Below are positions 1 through 7,265 of a stretch of 64,000 nucleotides of DNA, piece after piece. This DNA is from Alistipes shahii WAL 8301. GTDB taxonomy: Bacteria > Bacteroidota > Bacteroidia > Bacteroidales > Rikenellaceae. A program made the position numbers and the translations under genes. Every line of letters begins with the position of its first letter. The first letter of the stretch is position 1. The stretch covers positions 1,178,001 through 1,242,000 of the forward strand of contig NZ_CP102253.1 of the NCBI RefSeq assembly GCF_025145845.1. The letters run 5' to 3'. The notes beneath the pieces are model-generated. The model saw only the letters and a list, made by a program, of their open reading frames with translations, was not told where the DNA came from and made no database searches.

Positions 1-359
1 GCCGCTGCTTCGACAGCTTGCCTCACCTGCTCTATCAATGTATGTGTCTGCCTGATCTCTTTGTCGATCACCTCCAGCCTACCCGCTAACTGCGCCAACA
101 GAGCGTTGTATTTGTCGGTAAATTCCCGCTCCTGCTCGGTTTTTACTCCCGGCAAGGCCGTATGCCGTTGCAGTTGTTCGAGCATCTGTGCGACCTGCCC
201 CTGCGAGAGCTCCGTGGCCTCTATCAGCCGCTCGATCCGTTCCAGCTGTGCATTCTCCAGACCCGCGTTGGCTTTGGTGCTTTTGACAGCCTTGACGAGC
301 GTTTCTTTGAGGTCTTCGTACATTTCGATCGAGAGTCCGATCTTATTTTCGTCGTTCAT
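1..359 (-). CDS. Coiled-coil protein of the mobilization region (3' end outside window)
   Basis: The minus strand is open from an ATG at 359 through the window edge, giving at least 119 residues beginning MNDENKIGLS. The product is hydrophilic and rich in Glu, Gln, Lys and Leu with heptad-like spacing, so it should be largely helical coiled coil. There is no signal peptide or membrane segment. It starts 24 bp after the relaxase stop on the same strand and is probably the next gene of the mobilization operon. I do not recognise the family. A relaxosome or coupling accessory role is only an inference from position. Confidence 0.6.
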   Translation of the reverse strand, partial: MNDENKIGLSIEMYEDLKETLVKAVKSTKANAGLENAQLERIERLIEATELSQGQVAQMLEQLQRHTALPGVKTEQEREFTDKYNALLAQLAGRLEVIDKEIRQTHTLIEQVRQAVEAA

Positions 360-383
360 GATTTTTGAGATTTTCTAATTCGG

Positions 384-1454
384 TTACAGTTTTATTTTGG
401 CTCTTCTTTTCTGTTCTTCCATCCTGCGGCGGTGCTCCATCGCAGCGATGGCCATCGCCTCGGCCGCGGCGTTGAGCAGTGCCGTGATTCGTGCTATATA
501 CTTTTCGGGGCTTTCTCCCGGCTTGCGCTGTAACTGCTTGGCGGACACTCCGCCGGGCGAATCGGCCGGCGGCAGTGGAATCCCGCCTGCCTTTCCGAGG
601 TTTACCGATGACGGCTCTTCGCGCGTGCCGCTGCTACCCATACCGCCGAACAACCCTGCAAATGCTGAACGGTAATTGCCTGCCGCCGCCGAGAGGTTCC
701 CGAAGAGCGTTGCCCGGTGTTGGGTTTGTTGTTGAATATTGTTGAACCGGTTGTCGAGTTTCGTAAAGTTGAAAGCCCGGTCGATCTTCGATCCGGAGAA
801 CTCGAAGCCGTTTTTCGAGAACAAAACCCCTTGTTTGCGGTCAGTCGAACCGCAATACTTGTAACGGATGCCGATGCCCTGTTTTTCCAGTTGCTTCTCC
901 AGCCCTTTCCATCCGGCGCATCGGGGCAGACACCTTTTGATCGCATCGTGGATTTCGTATCTGGTCTTGTCGGGTTCGCGCAGCCGCTCCCGCCGCACGT
1001 CGTCCTTTCCCGGTGCGAGATACAATCCGCACTTCTCGGTCAGCTCCCGGCATACCTTGGCGCTGCGGAGCTTGATGTTCTTGTCCGAAATGGTCTGCCC
1101 GTTATTCCCGACCCGGTTGTAGACCAGATGGCAGTGCGGATGGGGCTGGTCGAGATGGCGCACCAATAGGTATTGCGTATCGGTGATGCCCATCTTCTGC
1201 ATGTACTCCTTTGCGATCTGCGTCATCAGGGCGTCGGTCATCCGCGGAGCGTCCTTGGGTGAGATAGACAGCGAGATATGCCCGACGGTGTTTTTCAGCC
1301 GCGGATTCAATAAGGTCTGGTCTTTGAAGTCCTGCACCATGTCCTTCACTTCCGGAGGCGTAATGCCTTCAGCTTCCAGTATCCGGGATTCCTCTTTCAT
1401 CACGTAGCCTACCGTCCCCGAAAAGGACGAAGCGGATATGACCTTACCGACCAT
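384..1454 (-). CDS. mobB: Relaxase/mobilization nuclease (MOBP-like, Bacteroides MobB type)
   Basis: This is the DNA-nicking transesterase that starts conjugative mobilization at oriT. The 356-residue protein opens with a strand-turn motif containing a candidate catalytic Tyr (GTVGYV, Tyr17). It carries the metal-binding histidine cluster RHLDQPHPHCHLVYNRV at about residues 99-115 (His105, His107 and His109), the signature of this relaxase fold. The C-terminal third is low in complexity, with many Arg and Lys residues. Its start overlaps the end of the accessory gene by 11 bp, so the two are probably translationally coupled. The element has no visible type IV secretion genes in this window, so it probably relies on another element's conjugation machinery. 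Confidence 0.9.
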   Translation of the reverse strand: MVGKVISASSFSGTVGYVMKEESRILEAEGITPPEVKDMVQDFKDQTLLNPRLKNTVGHISLSISPKDAPRMTDALMTQIAKEYMQKMGITDTQYLLVRHLDQPHPHCHLVYNRVGNNGQTISDKNIKLRSAKVCRELTEKCGLYLAPGKDDVRRERLREPDKTRYEIHDAIKRCLPRCAGWKGLEKQLEKQGIGIRYKYCGSTDRKQGVLFSKNGFEFSGSKIDRAFNFTKLDNRFNNIQQQTQHRATLFGNLSAAAGNYRSAFAGLFGGMGSSGTREEPSSVNLGKAGGIPLPPADSPGGVSAKQLQRKPGESPEKYIARITALLNAAAEAMAIAAMEHRRRMEEQKRRAKIKL

Positions 1455-1839
1455 CGCATATCTGCTTCAGGAGTTTTTCGATGGCCGTGACGATCGCCGC
1501 ATGCCGTACCCTGACAGCCGCCAGACCTTTGGCATTGGCCAGCCGGGTCAGTTGGTTCAGATTTCGGGCGATGCCCTTGAGTTGGGCCATGAAATCCAGC
1601 TGTTCACGGGTGATCCGCGCCCTCACCGTTCCTCGGTCGATCAGCTGGCGCAGGACTTCGGCCGGCGGTTGCCCGGCCTCGCGGCAAAGGGCCGAGAATC
1701 GGAGTTTCCGTTCGGGGCTGAGTCGTGTGCTGACGACGTATTTGCAGATGCGGCCGATGCCGACTTTCGGCCGACCGCCCTGTTTGCTGTATGTTTTCTT
1801 CGGTGTTTCCATGACAGGTTGTTTCGATAGATTGTTCAT
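1444..1839 (-). CDS. mobA: Relaxosome accessory protein (MobA/MobC-like)
   Basis: This 131-residue basic protein has the layout of relaxosome accessory proteins. A ribbon-helix-helix-like segment (KYVVSTRLSPERKLRF, around residues 33-48) is followed by a conserved helical tail with the RNLNQLTRLAN motif, typical of bacterial MobC-family proteins. Such proteins bind oriT and help the relaxase nick. It lies directly upstream of the relaxase and overlaps it. A second possible start is the ATG at 1812 (METPKK). The gap from 1840 to 1928 separates it from the primase remnant, and I see no gene there. Confidence 0.85.
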   Translation of the reverse strand: MNNLSKQPVMETPKKTYSKQGGRPKVGIGRICKYVVSTRLSPERKLRFSALCREAGQPPAEVLRQLIDRGTVRARITREQLDFMAQLKGIARNLNQLTRLANAKGLAAVRVRHAAIVTAIEKLLKQICDGR

Positions 1840-1928
1840 GCTATATAGGTTGTTCAGACCAGCGGGATTTTACGCCGGCCAGCGGGGAAGGCGCAGTTTT
1901 CGTCTACGAAAACACAACCTTGCCTTCC

Positions 1929-2096
1929 TTAAACCTTTATCCCTTTCCGACGCGGTGGTTCAATTTCCTCCGGTTCCGCTTTCAGGGCTTGCAGATTATT
2001 CCGACAAAGGTGACCCTGCCGGTCGGATGTCGTTTTCGGGAGATTCGGCCGGTCTTTTATATGGGCGATCAGATAGTCATTTACGTCCTTGTAAAA
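1929..2096 (-). pseudogene. Out-of-frame 3' tail of the toprim primase gene
   Basis: Reading the minus strand one base back from the primase frame continues the protein as FYKDVNDYLIAH and ends in RRKGIKV at 1929. The (Y)KD-NDYL motif and basic last residues are what complete primases of this family usually carry. Adding one T to the T4 run (A4 on the plus strand, 2093-2096) would join the two frames without a break. The simplest reading is a one-base deletion, or a base-calling error, that costs the primase its last 55 or so residues. Confidence 0.7.
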
Positions 2097-2938
2097 CTGC
2101 TTTGGTCGATTACCTCGCTGCGGGGACAAAGACGGATCAGATCGGCAGTTGCCTTGCGTCCTGCTTCGTCGTTGTCGAAGAAGGTGCGGATCACCGGATG
2201 TCGGGAGATAAACGGAACGGCTTTGGGCAGGTTGACGACCGAGTTCAGAACCGCGGCGTCGATGCGCAGTCGTTCGGGGTATTTCAGTGAGAGATAAGCG
2301 AGGAAATCCATAAATCCCTCGAAAGCGATTACCGTATCGGAACGGTTGTCGATGGTGGTGATATGTTTGGGCGAGGAGCCGCCTTTGAACCGTGCGGAGC
2401 GCAGCTCCCACCCTCCGGCATCGTTGCGGAAACCGACGGCGAAAAAGGCGCGGCCGTTTATCTCGTAACGGACCTCGCGGCAGAATGCCGCGGCGACCGG
2501 CGGGACGATGCCGCACGAGGCGAGATAACCGACCAATGCCGGATGCCGGAGCGAAGCGTCGGAGAGGATGCGGAGCGCGGGGACGGTGGCCGGCCGCACG
2601 ACCGACAATGCCCCGCCAACGCCAAGAGGCTCACCAATACCCGGTGAGATAGAAGCAATCCCCGTGTCTCCTTTTTCACCGTTTTGCAGCCGTCGGACCG
2701 CTTCGCGGCTGTCGCACCGCTCCAACCGCATCACGAGGGTGAGCAATGTACCGCCTTCGCCCAGTCCGAAGTCGTACCAGAGATTTTGCACGTAGTCCAC
2801 TTTGAAACTCGGCGTGCGTTCTTCCCGCAAGGGTGAAAGATACATACCGTAGCCGTTGCGTTCGTATTTGGGCTGAATCCCGCGCCAGGCGAGAAAATCA
2901 CGGATGGAAATCCGGTTGCTGTATGGTATGACAGTCAT
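2081..2938 (-). CDS. Toprim-domain DNA primase, C-terminally frameshifted
   Basis: This is a DnaG-like primase of Bacteroidetes mobilizable elements. The N-terminal part resembles the CHC2 zinc-finger fold but lacks the cysteines (YLSPLREERTPSFKV, then WYDFGLGEGG). The toprim core has the acidic motifs IAFEGFMDFLAY and TFFDNDEAG. I chose the ATG at 2938 (MTVIPYSNR) because the upstream extension is unlike the family. The frame ends early at 2081 with the residues SSFTRT, while the expected C-terminus continues in another frame to 1929. The toprim core is complete, so the protein may still work. It lies downstream of the primase-helicase, across an iteron-like spacer. Confidence 0.8.
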   Translation of the reverse strand: MTVIPYSNRISIRDFLAWRGIQPKYERNGYGMYLSPLREERTPSFKVDYVQNLWYDFGLGEGGTLLTLVMRLERCDSREAVRRLQNGEKGDTGIASISPGIGEPLGVGGALSVVRPATVPALRILSDASLRHPALVGYLASCGIVPPVAAAFCREVRYEINGRAFFAVGFRNDAGGWELRSARFKGGSSPKHITTIDNRSDTVIAFEGFMDFLAYLSLKYPERLRIDAAVLNSVVNLPKAVPFISRHPVIRTFFDNDEAGRKATADLIRLCPRSEVIDQSSFTRT

Positions 2939-2996
2939 TTTTTCCGTAAATTTGTTGAGAAAAAGTGTAAAATCCAGTGAAAGAAAAGGTTGGCGT

Positions 2997-3126
2997 CTTA
3001 CATATCTCTTACACGGCATCCGGCGCTGTAAGTCCGAAAGAACCCGTAAGACTTTGTAAGAGGATTTGTAAGAGATGTAAGATTATGAAAATAAGAAAGC
3101 TACTTCCTTTTTTCAACATTCTTACA
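2997..3126. repeat. Iteron-like cluster of TGTAAG/CTTACA hexamers
   Basis: Within 130 bp there are seven exact TGTAAG hexamers counted on either strand: CTTACA at 2997, 3008 and 3121, and TGTAAG at 3027, 3055, 3067 and 3076. A near copy, CGTAAG, is at 3045. The central copies are 9 to 18 bp apart, and the surrounding DNA is AT-rich. The cluster fills the gap between primase and primase-helicase. This looks like binding sites for a replication initiator or an autoregulator. The function is an inference. Confidence 0.5.
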
Positions 3127-4342
3127 TCGCAGCATCGTCCAGCAATCCGCCGAGTTGTTCCCGCGTGACGGTATAGACCCGTGCCGTCTTGCTGTCCTGC
3201 CGCTGCGTTTCGCCGTTGTAGGTAATCGTATAGCGTTGGTAGTAAGTCGGTGGTGCGGGTCGCAGCTGCCAATTTTCGGCAAGAATCCGCCGCACGGTGG
3301 GATGGTCAACACGGATGCCGCGTATCTCCAGCATATTGACCATATCGCTCACGTCGAACCGATACTCCGCAAGGTTCTCGGCATCCATGATATCGCGAAT
3401 AATCGACAGCATTTCGGTTTCGGTCTTGCTGCGGTTGTAGTGTATGATCCGCCGCAAGGCATCGGTGACCAGCAGCCGGGGCGCGAACCACATACGGCTC
3501 TCTTCATGTGACGAGAGCATACGTTGTTGCAGATAGAAGAGCAGCCCCGGTATCTCGGCTCGCATTTTGGCCAGCAGGTGTTGATCGTCATACGGGAGCG
3601 GCGGCACGCGCCGCACCCAGTAGCGGGTTTCCGCAGCCTCGATCAGGACGGGATTGCGCTCGTTGTTGGAGCAGAGGACGAACTTGCCGAAAAACTCCAC
3701 CTCCCGGCGGTCGCGGCCTTTCGCCTCAGCCTTGTAGCTGCGTGCAGTCGATAGGTTCTTGATCCTCTCGGAATCTTCGCGGCGGTTGAGCAGCACCTCG
3801 TCCACGCAGATCAGCAGTTTGCCCATCCAGTCGTCATTGAATTGCGAACGGAAATCTTCGTTGGTATTGAAGGTAACGTTTCCGCCGAAGATCGACTTTA
3901 AGAGATTGAGAAAGGTCGTCTTTCCCGTGTTGCGTTCATCCGACACCAGCAACAATACCGGCAGCCGTTGCAAGGGGCGCAGGTAGAGCAGTTGCAGATA
4001 ATCGTACCCCAGTTCGACCTGCTCGCCGAAGATATGAGCGAAAAAGTCGTGGATGTGCGGAAAGATGCCATCGGCGGGCTGAAAGGGAATCGGCTCGTAA
4101 CGGTTCAGGAAACCGTCGATCTCCCGGCGGTAGTTCGTGTGGTCGGGAACCGTGCAAAAGCCGTCGTATTTCGGAATGCAGGCCAGATAGCTTTTCCCGT
4201 AGTCCTGACGCAAGGTCTCGACATTCCACGGGATGAGCGTCTCGACGCTCCGGCCGCTGCTCAACGGCTGCCGGACCCGCTTGTAGATGGTCGTTCCCAC
4301 GCGCAGGTAGGGGCTTTCTCTTTTCACTGTTTTAGCGGGCAT
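3122..4342 (-). CDS. Primase-helicase P-loop ATPase (DUF5906/VirE-like)
   Basis: This 406-residue protein has a Walker A motif SDERNTGKTTF (Lys141, Thr142) and a Walker B motif LLICVDEV (Asp181, Glu182), followed by a CSNN sensor-like motif. This is the arrangement of the superfamily 3-like helicases found with primases on plasmids and mobilizable elements. It presumably unwinds element DNA for replication together with the downstream primase. It overlaps the upstream HTH gene by 11 bp, which argues for one operon. The last 70 residues are probably a separate winged-helix-like segment. No membrane segments are seen. Confidence 0.85.
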   Translation of the reverse strand: MPAKTVKRESPYLRVGTTIYKRVRQPLSSGRSVETLIPWNVETLRQDYGKSYLACIPKYDGFCTVPDHTNYRREIDGFLNRYEPIPFQPADGIFPHIHDFFAHIFGEQVELGYDYLQLLYLRPLQRLPVLLLVSDERNTGKTTFLNLLKSIFGGNVTFNTNEDFRSQFNDDWMGKLLICVDEVLLNRREDSERIKNLSTARSYKAEAKGRDRREVEFFGKFVLCSNNERNPVLIEAAETRYWVRRVPPLPYDDQHLLAKMRAEIPGLLFYLQQRMLSSHEESRMWFAPRLLVTDALRRIIHYNRSKTETEMLSIIRDIMDAENLAEYRFDVSDMVNMLEIRGIRVDHPTVRRILAENWQLRPAPPTYYQRYTITYNGETQRQDSKTARVYTVTREQLGGLLDDAAM

Positions 4343-4637
4343 AGCTGTCTCCGTTTAGAATCCGTTGCACATCCGCCACGCGATAACGGCGCTGCCCGCC
4401 GTACTCCACGGGAACAAGATAACCGCTCTTGGCCCATCGCCACAACGTAGAGGAATCGACACCCAACAACGCGATGGTCTGTTTTCGCGTGTACAATTCG
4501 CCCGCGTGTTGCGGAACCGGCATTACGGACGGCGGCGACGCGACTGCCGTCAACTCCTTGTGCCATTGCCGGAGATCTTCCAGACGGACGGTCACATTCA
4601 CTTCACCGCCCAACTCACTCAATTGTTTTAAGTCCAT
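4332..4637 (-). CDS. MerR-like helix-turn-helix protein (excisionase/RDF type)
   Basis: A 101-residue protein with a short acidic N-terminus and then a winged helix-turn-helix: YTRKQTIALLGVDSSTLWRWAKSGYLVPVEYGGQRRYRVADV (given here as the region of about residues 49-92). That is the excisionase-family DNA-binding domain. On Bacteroides mobilizable elements such proteins act as recombination directionality factors or operon regulators. It is the first gene of the replication/mobilization operon. The inverted repeats just upstream at 4688-4829 are plausible sites for it or for the promoter. Confidence 0.8.
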   Translation of the reverse strand: MDLKQLSELGGEVNVTVRLEDLRQWHKELTAVASPPSVMPVPQHAGELYTRKQTIALLGVDSSTLWRWAKSGYLVPVEYGGQRRYRVADVQRILNGDSYAR

Positions 4638-4687
4638 AATACGATAATTTAACCGAACCCGAAAGCAGGTTCGGCGACGAAATTAAC

Positions 4688-4706
4688 AGGTGCTTTTCCT
4701 GCACCT
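4688..4706. repeat. Small hairpin, AGGTGC/GCACCT
   Basis: AGGTGC (4688-4693) pairs with GCACCT (4701-4706) across a 7-base loop, and ATTTTT follows on the plus strand. The right arm belongs to a sequence, TTTCCTGCACC (4695-4705), that recurs at 4802-4812 and again inverted at 4818-4828. A further small inverted repeat, TTTGC/GCAAA, lies at 4730-4743. Confidence 0.4.
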
Positions 4707-4800
4707 ATTTTTGCAATCGAATCACCGCATTTGCACCGGCAAACAATTTCAGATATTGCTACTTACCAGCATTTTGCAATTACATGAAAACAGCAAGAAA

Positions 4801-4829
4801 ATTTCCTGCACCGACCGGGTGCAGGAAAT
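4801..4829. terminator. 12-bp perfect inverted repeat upstream of the mobilization operon
   Basis: ATTTCCTGCACC (4801-4812) and GGTGCAGGAAAT (4818-4829) form a perfect 12-bp stem with a 5-base loop. It sits between the stop of the membrane-protein gene (4851) and the start of the HTH gene (4637), both on the minus strand. It could end transcription of the AbiE cassette, although no clear T tract follows on the minus strand. It could also be an operator. The shared core with 4695-4705 favours protein binding. Confidence 0.45.
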
Positions 4830-4850
4830 ATCCCATACTTATACAGCTCT

Positions 4851-5594
4851 TTATTTTTGGATATATTCTTTCAGATTATCGAGCAATCGGATGCGATAAC
4901 CTCCGTCCGTCGCCCGGAGTTTGGCCCGCAACGTCTTCGTATTATATTTGGCCAAAGACTCGAAACTCGCTTTCAGCCATTCCGCCAATTCGGTCTGGTC
5001 ATAAAAACGATTGGTCGCGCCCTTAAAAGCATTCCAGACATTCCAACCGTAGTGACACAAATCCCCATAGCTCACCCGATCGTGCCGAAGCTGAACCTGC
5101 GGCACATCGTTCGGAACAGGCGTCATACATGCCAGATAAAGCAAGCGTCGTCGCAAAATTCGCAGGTTCGTCTCGTCAATGGCATCGCCCAAATCCTTGT
5201 CGGTATATTCGTAAACGGTGGCGAGTGCATTTTCGAGAATCCGATCGTCCGGAACCGGGTCGGCAGAAACAACGGCGGATTCCGGCACGATCGCATCCGG
5301 GCTTCTTTCACACCACTGTTCGGAACCGACTCCTTCTGTCATTGTTTTCTCTTCACCTCTTGGCTGACTACGCCCAAACCGACGGAAAAACCGTTCCGAA
5401 AGATCGGCCGAACTGCCCAGGCTGAAAAAGTAAAATCCGACCACGCCAAGTCCTGCGGGGACAAGCAAGACAAGCGCCAACCAAAGCGGAAATCCCCGAG
5501 AAACCATGGCACTGAACAAAACGATCAAAGCAAAAATCACAGCGCTCGCCACGATCAGGTGAAGACCTTTCTGGAAATAATACTCGGAATTCAT
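4851..5594 (-). CDS. Two-pass membrane protein coupled to the AbiE cassette, function unknown
   Basis: The 247-residue protein begins with two hydrophobic helices (about residues 13-32 and 36-58) separated by a short charged turn. A Glu/Ser-rich linker follows (about residues 70-110), then a soluble alpha-helical domain with aromatic motifs (LCHYGWNVWNAF; YDQTELAEWLKASF). It starts 3 bases beyond the stop of the AbiEii toxin gene, so translation is probably coupled and it belongs to the same transcript. I do not recognise the family. The topology, a short membrane anchor with a cytoplasmic domain, would suit a membrane-acting partner in defence, but that is speculation. Confidence 0.7.
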   Translation of the reverse strand: MNSEYYFQKGLHLIVASAVIFALIVLFSAMVSRGFPLWLALVLLVPAGLGVVGFYFFSLGSSADLSERFFRRFGRSQPRGEEKTMTEGVGSEQWCERSPDAIVPESAVVSADPVPDDRILENALATVYEYTDKDLGDAIDETNLRILRRRLLYLACMTPVPNDVPQVQLRHDRVSYGDLCHYGWNVWNAFKGATNRFYDQTELAEWLKASFESLAKYNTKTLRAKLRATDGGYRIRLLDNLKEYIQK

Positions 5595-5596
5595 AG

Positions 5597-6610
5597 TTAC
5601 GATTCGCTGAAAAAATCATCCTCCATTACAACTTTCCGAAACCGATCCCGCAACTCCGTCATCCGTACGATCAGTCGATCGTACGGCAGCGAATCTCCGT
5701 AGATGAAATACTCCTGCATCCGCTCATAATCCTTGCGCCATACCTCCGCCAATTTTTCGGGCGGAATAAAATTGATCCGGCTCGGATGGTGCGTCCGATA
5801 ATCGACTCCGCGAATCGTATTGAATATGCTGCGATGCTTGACAATCTCGGCATACATTCTCGGATCAGCCAAGGCTGCCTTTCCGAAATCCGTATCCATC
5901 AGCCGCTCCAAATCGTACAGATGGCGTGTCATTCGCTCGACACGCGGACTCTCTTTCTGAAACTCTTCATGCAGCAAAAACGCCTTCTCCAAAAACGTCC
6001 GCGTCGGCACGACCGCATAAATCGGGAACACCAATTCTCCGAATACGTTGGGATATGCCTCGGCAATCAGCGGACGAATCTCGATCCGCTCACGCGGTTC
6101 TTTCATCGACCGGCAACTGAATTCGATCCGGATTTGCGATTCCACATATTCGATATTCGCATAAATGCTTCGATACGGCAGCAACACCAGCGTCGGATCA
6201 GCATCGGAGTCCTGCGCCGGAACGGCACGCAACTCAAAATCGGAAGCCCCATATCCTTCCAGCAATGCCTGCGTTTCCGCAACGAGCCGCTGCTCGATAT
6301 AGGCCCGCGAAAGTTTCCGAATCCGATCGCGCTGCGACTTGTTGTCCCCGGCAATTTCCCAAAAGGACTTGTCGATCGCAATGTCGATATCCTCCGAGAA
6401 GCGTTCTATGACATGCCAACCCTTGCTCAACGACGTACCGCCCTTGAAGGTAATGAAGTCCCGGCACGACGATTCGAACAGGGCTTTCAGCGTCATCGTC
6501 ACCCACCAGTCCTTCTCGACAGCCTGCGGAGGAAGCCCGACACGCTCGCTCGTCTGTGCAACGAACATACTTTTCTGCTCGTCGGAAAACATCCAAAAAT
6601 TATTCTTCAT
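5597..6610 (-). CDS. abiEii: AbiEii/AbiGii-family nucleotidyltransferase toxin
   Basis: A 337-residue protein with the DNA polymerase beta-like nucleotidyltransferase signature of type IV AbiE toxins. KGGTSLSKG (about residues 56-64) is followed by SEDIDIAID, with the metal-binding Asp74 and Asp76. AbiEii-type toxins transfer nucleotides to an RNA target and stop growth, giving abortive phage infection or plasmid stabilisation. The start overlaps the end of the antitoxin gene by 11 bp, the standard antitoxin-first order. On this element it may serve phage defence, addiction, or both. Confidence 0.88.
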   Translation of the reverse strand: MKNNFWMFSDEQKSMFVAQTSERVGLPPQAVEKDWWVTMTLKALFESSCRDFITFKGGTSLSKGWHVIERFSEDIDIAIDKSFWEIAGDNKSQRDRIRKLSRAYIEQRLVAETQALLEGYGASDFELRAVPAQDSDADPTLVLLPYRSIYANIEYVESQIRIEFSCRSMKEPRERIEIRPLIAEAYPNVFGELVFPIYAVVPTRTFLEKAFLLHEEFQKESPRVERMTRHLYDLERLMDTDFGKAALADPRMYAEIVKHRSIFNTIRGVDYRTHHPSRINFIPPEKLAEVWRKDYERMQEYFIYGDSLPYDRLIVRMTELRDRFRKVVMEDDFFSES

Positions 6611-7208
6611 AGAACGACATAATGATTTTACGAATCCATGCCGGCACCAACCGCAGATCGGGCAGAATGCTCGACTTCGGAATCCGGGCGAATATCGTCT
6701 TCAGTTGGGCGATGTGCTCCTCCGTCACCTGCGGCCGACCGATCTCCTTCAGAGCGAATACGGCAAGCATCAGCGTTTTATTCTGATAGGCCAAATTTTT
6801 AAGCGCCACACGCTTGAATCGCAATTTGCGACCGTTGAACAAATTAACCGTCCGGGAATTGCCGTCCGTATAAAACACATAGTTCATCGGTACCTGGGCA
6901 GACAATCCCAATACATTCAATGCGTGCATACCCGTCGGAACAACCCGGGCTTCGCCCTGCCGGGCTACCTTTTCAGCGATTTCATTGATGGTCGGGTATT
7001 GTATGCCCAGTCCGAACTTTCTGTCGATTTTGGGATAGCAATAGAGGCCCCTTGCAATACGGACTAAACCGCCTTTTCGAGTAAGCCGTTCCAATGCCTT
7101 CGCAACCGATACGGCCGATCCGTACACAGCGAAATCGGATGCGGAATACAGCTTACCACGCCCGCACTTTTTTATCTTATTAAGTATCTTACCCTCTATT
7201 ACTTGCAT
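6600..7208 (-). CDS. abiEi: AbiEi-type antitoxin / DUF6088 winged-helix regulator
   Basis: A 202-residue protein with an N-terminal winged helix (LYSASDFAVYGSAVSVAKALERL, region about residues 20-42, then RKGGLVRIARGLYCYP). A C-terminal domain follows, as in AbiEi-like antitoxins, which repress their own promoter and neutralise AbiEii. It is first in the operon, and a very good Bacteroidetes promoter lies 25 to 55 bp upstream. The ATG at 7208 gives a short leader of about 18 bases, rich in A and T. Confidence 0.82.
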   Translation of the reverse strand: MQVIEGKILNKIKKCGRGKLYSASDFAVYGSAVSVAKALERLTRKGGLVRIARGLYCYPKIDRKFGLGIQYPTINEIAEKVARQGEARVVPTGMHALNVLGLSAQVPMNYVFYTDGNSRTVNLFNGRKLRFKRVALKNLAYQNKTLMLAVFALKEIGRPQVTEEHIAQLKTIFARIPKSSILPDLRLVPAWIRKIIMSFYEE

Positions 7209-7232
7209 CTATTTACACACATATATCTGTCG

Positions 7233-7263
7233 CAAATTTATACAAATTTATCGACAAAACAAA
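7233..7263 (-). promoter_or_regulatory. Bacteroidetes-type promoter of the AbiE operon
   Basis: On the minus strand TTTG (7263-7260) is followed after exactly 19 bp by TAAATTTG (7240-7233), matching the Bacteroidetes sigma-ABfr consensus TTTG-N19-TAnnTTTG. A second copy of TAAATTTG at 7250-7243 is offset by 10 bp. One turn of the helix between two identical octamers is also compatible with an AbiEi operator. Confidence 0.65.
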
Positions 7264-7265
7264 TC

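Noticed and set aside
61..378. Plus-strand open frames at the left edge
   Set aside because: They oppose a better minus-strand frame that continues the mobilization operon and has coiled-coil composition.
2081..2105. Programmed -1 frameshifting in the primase gene
   Set aside because: The T4 run permits slippage, but there is no classical slippery heptamer or clear downstream structure. A deletion or read error is simpler.
2997..3126. CRISPR array
   Set aside because: The repeats are six bases long and irregularly spaced in both orientations, with no cas genes near. No CRISPR array was seen anywhere in the window.
4801..4829. oriT of the mobilizable element
   Set aside because: An inverted repeat near a regulator could be oriT, but it lies far from the relaxase genes, whose own upstream region is the more usual place. 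Not claimed.
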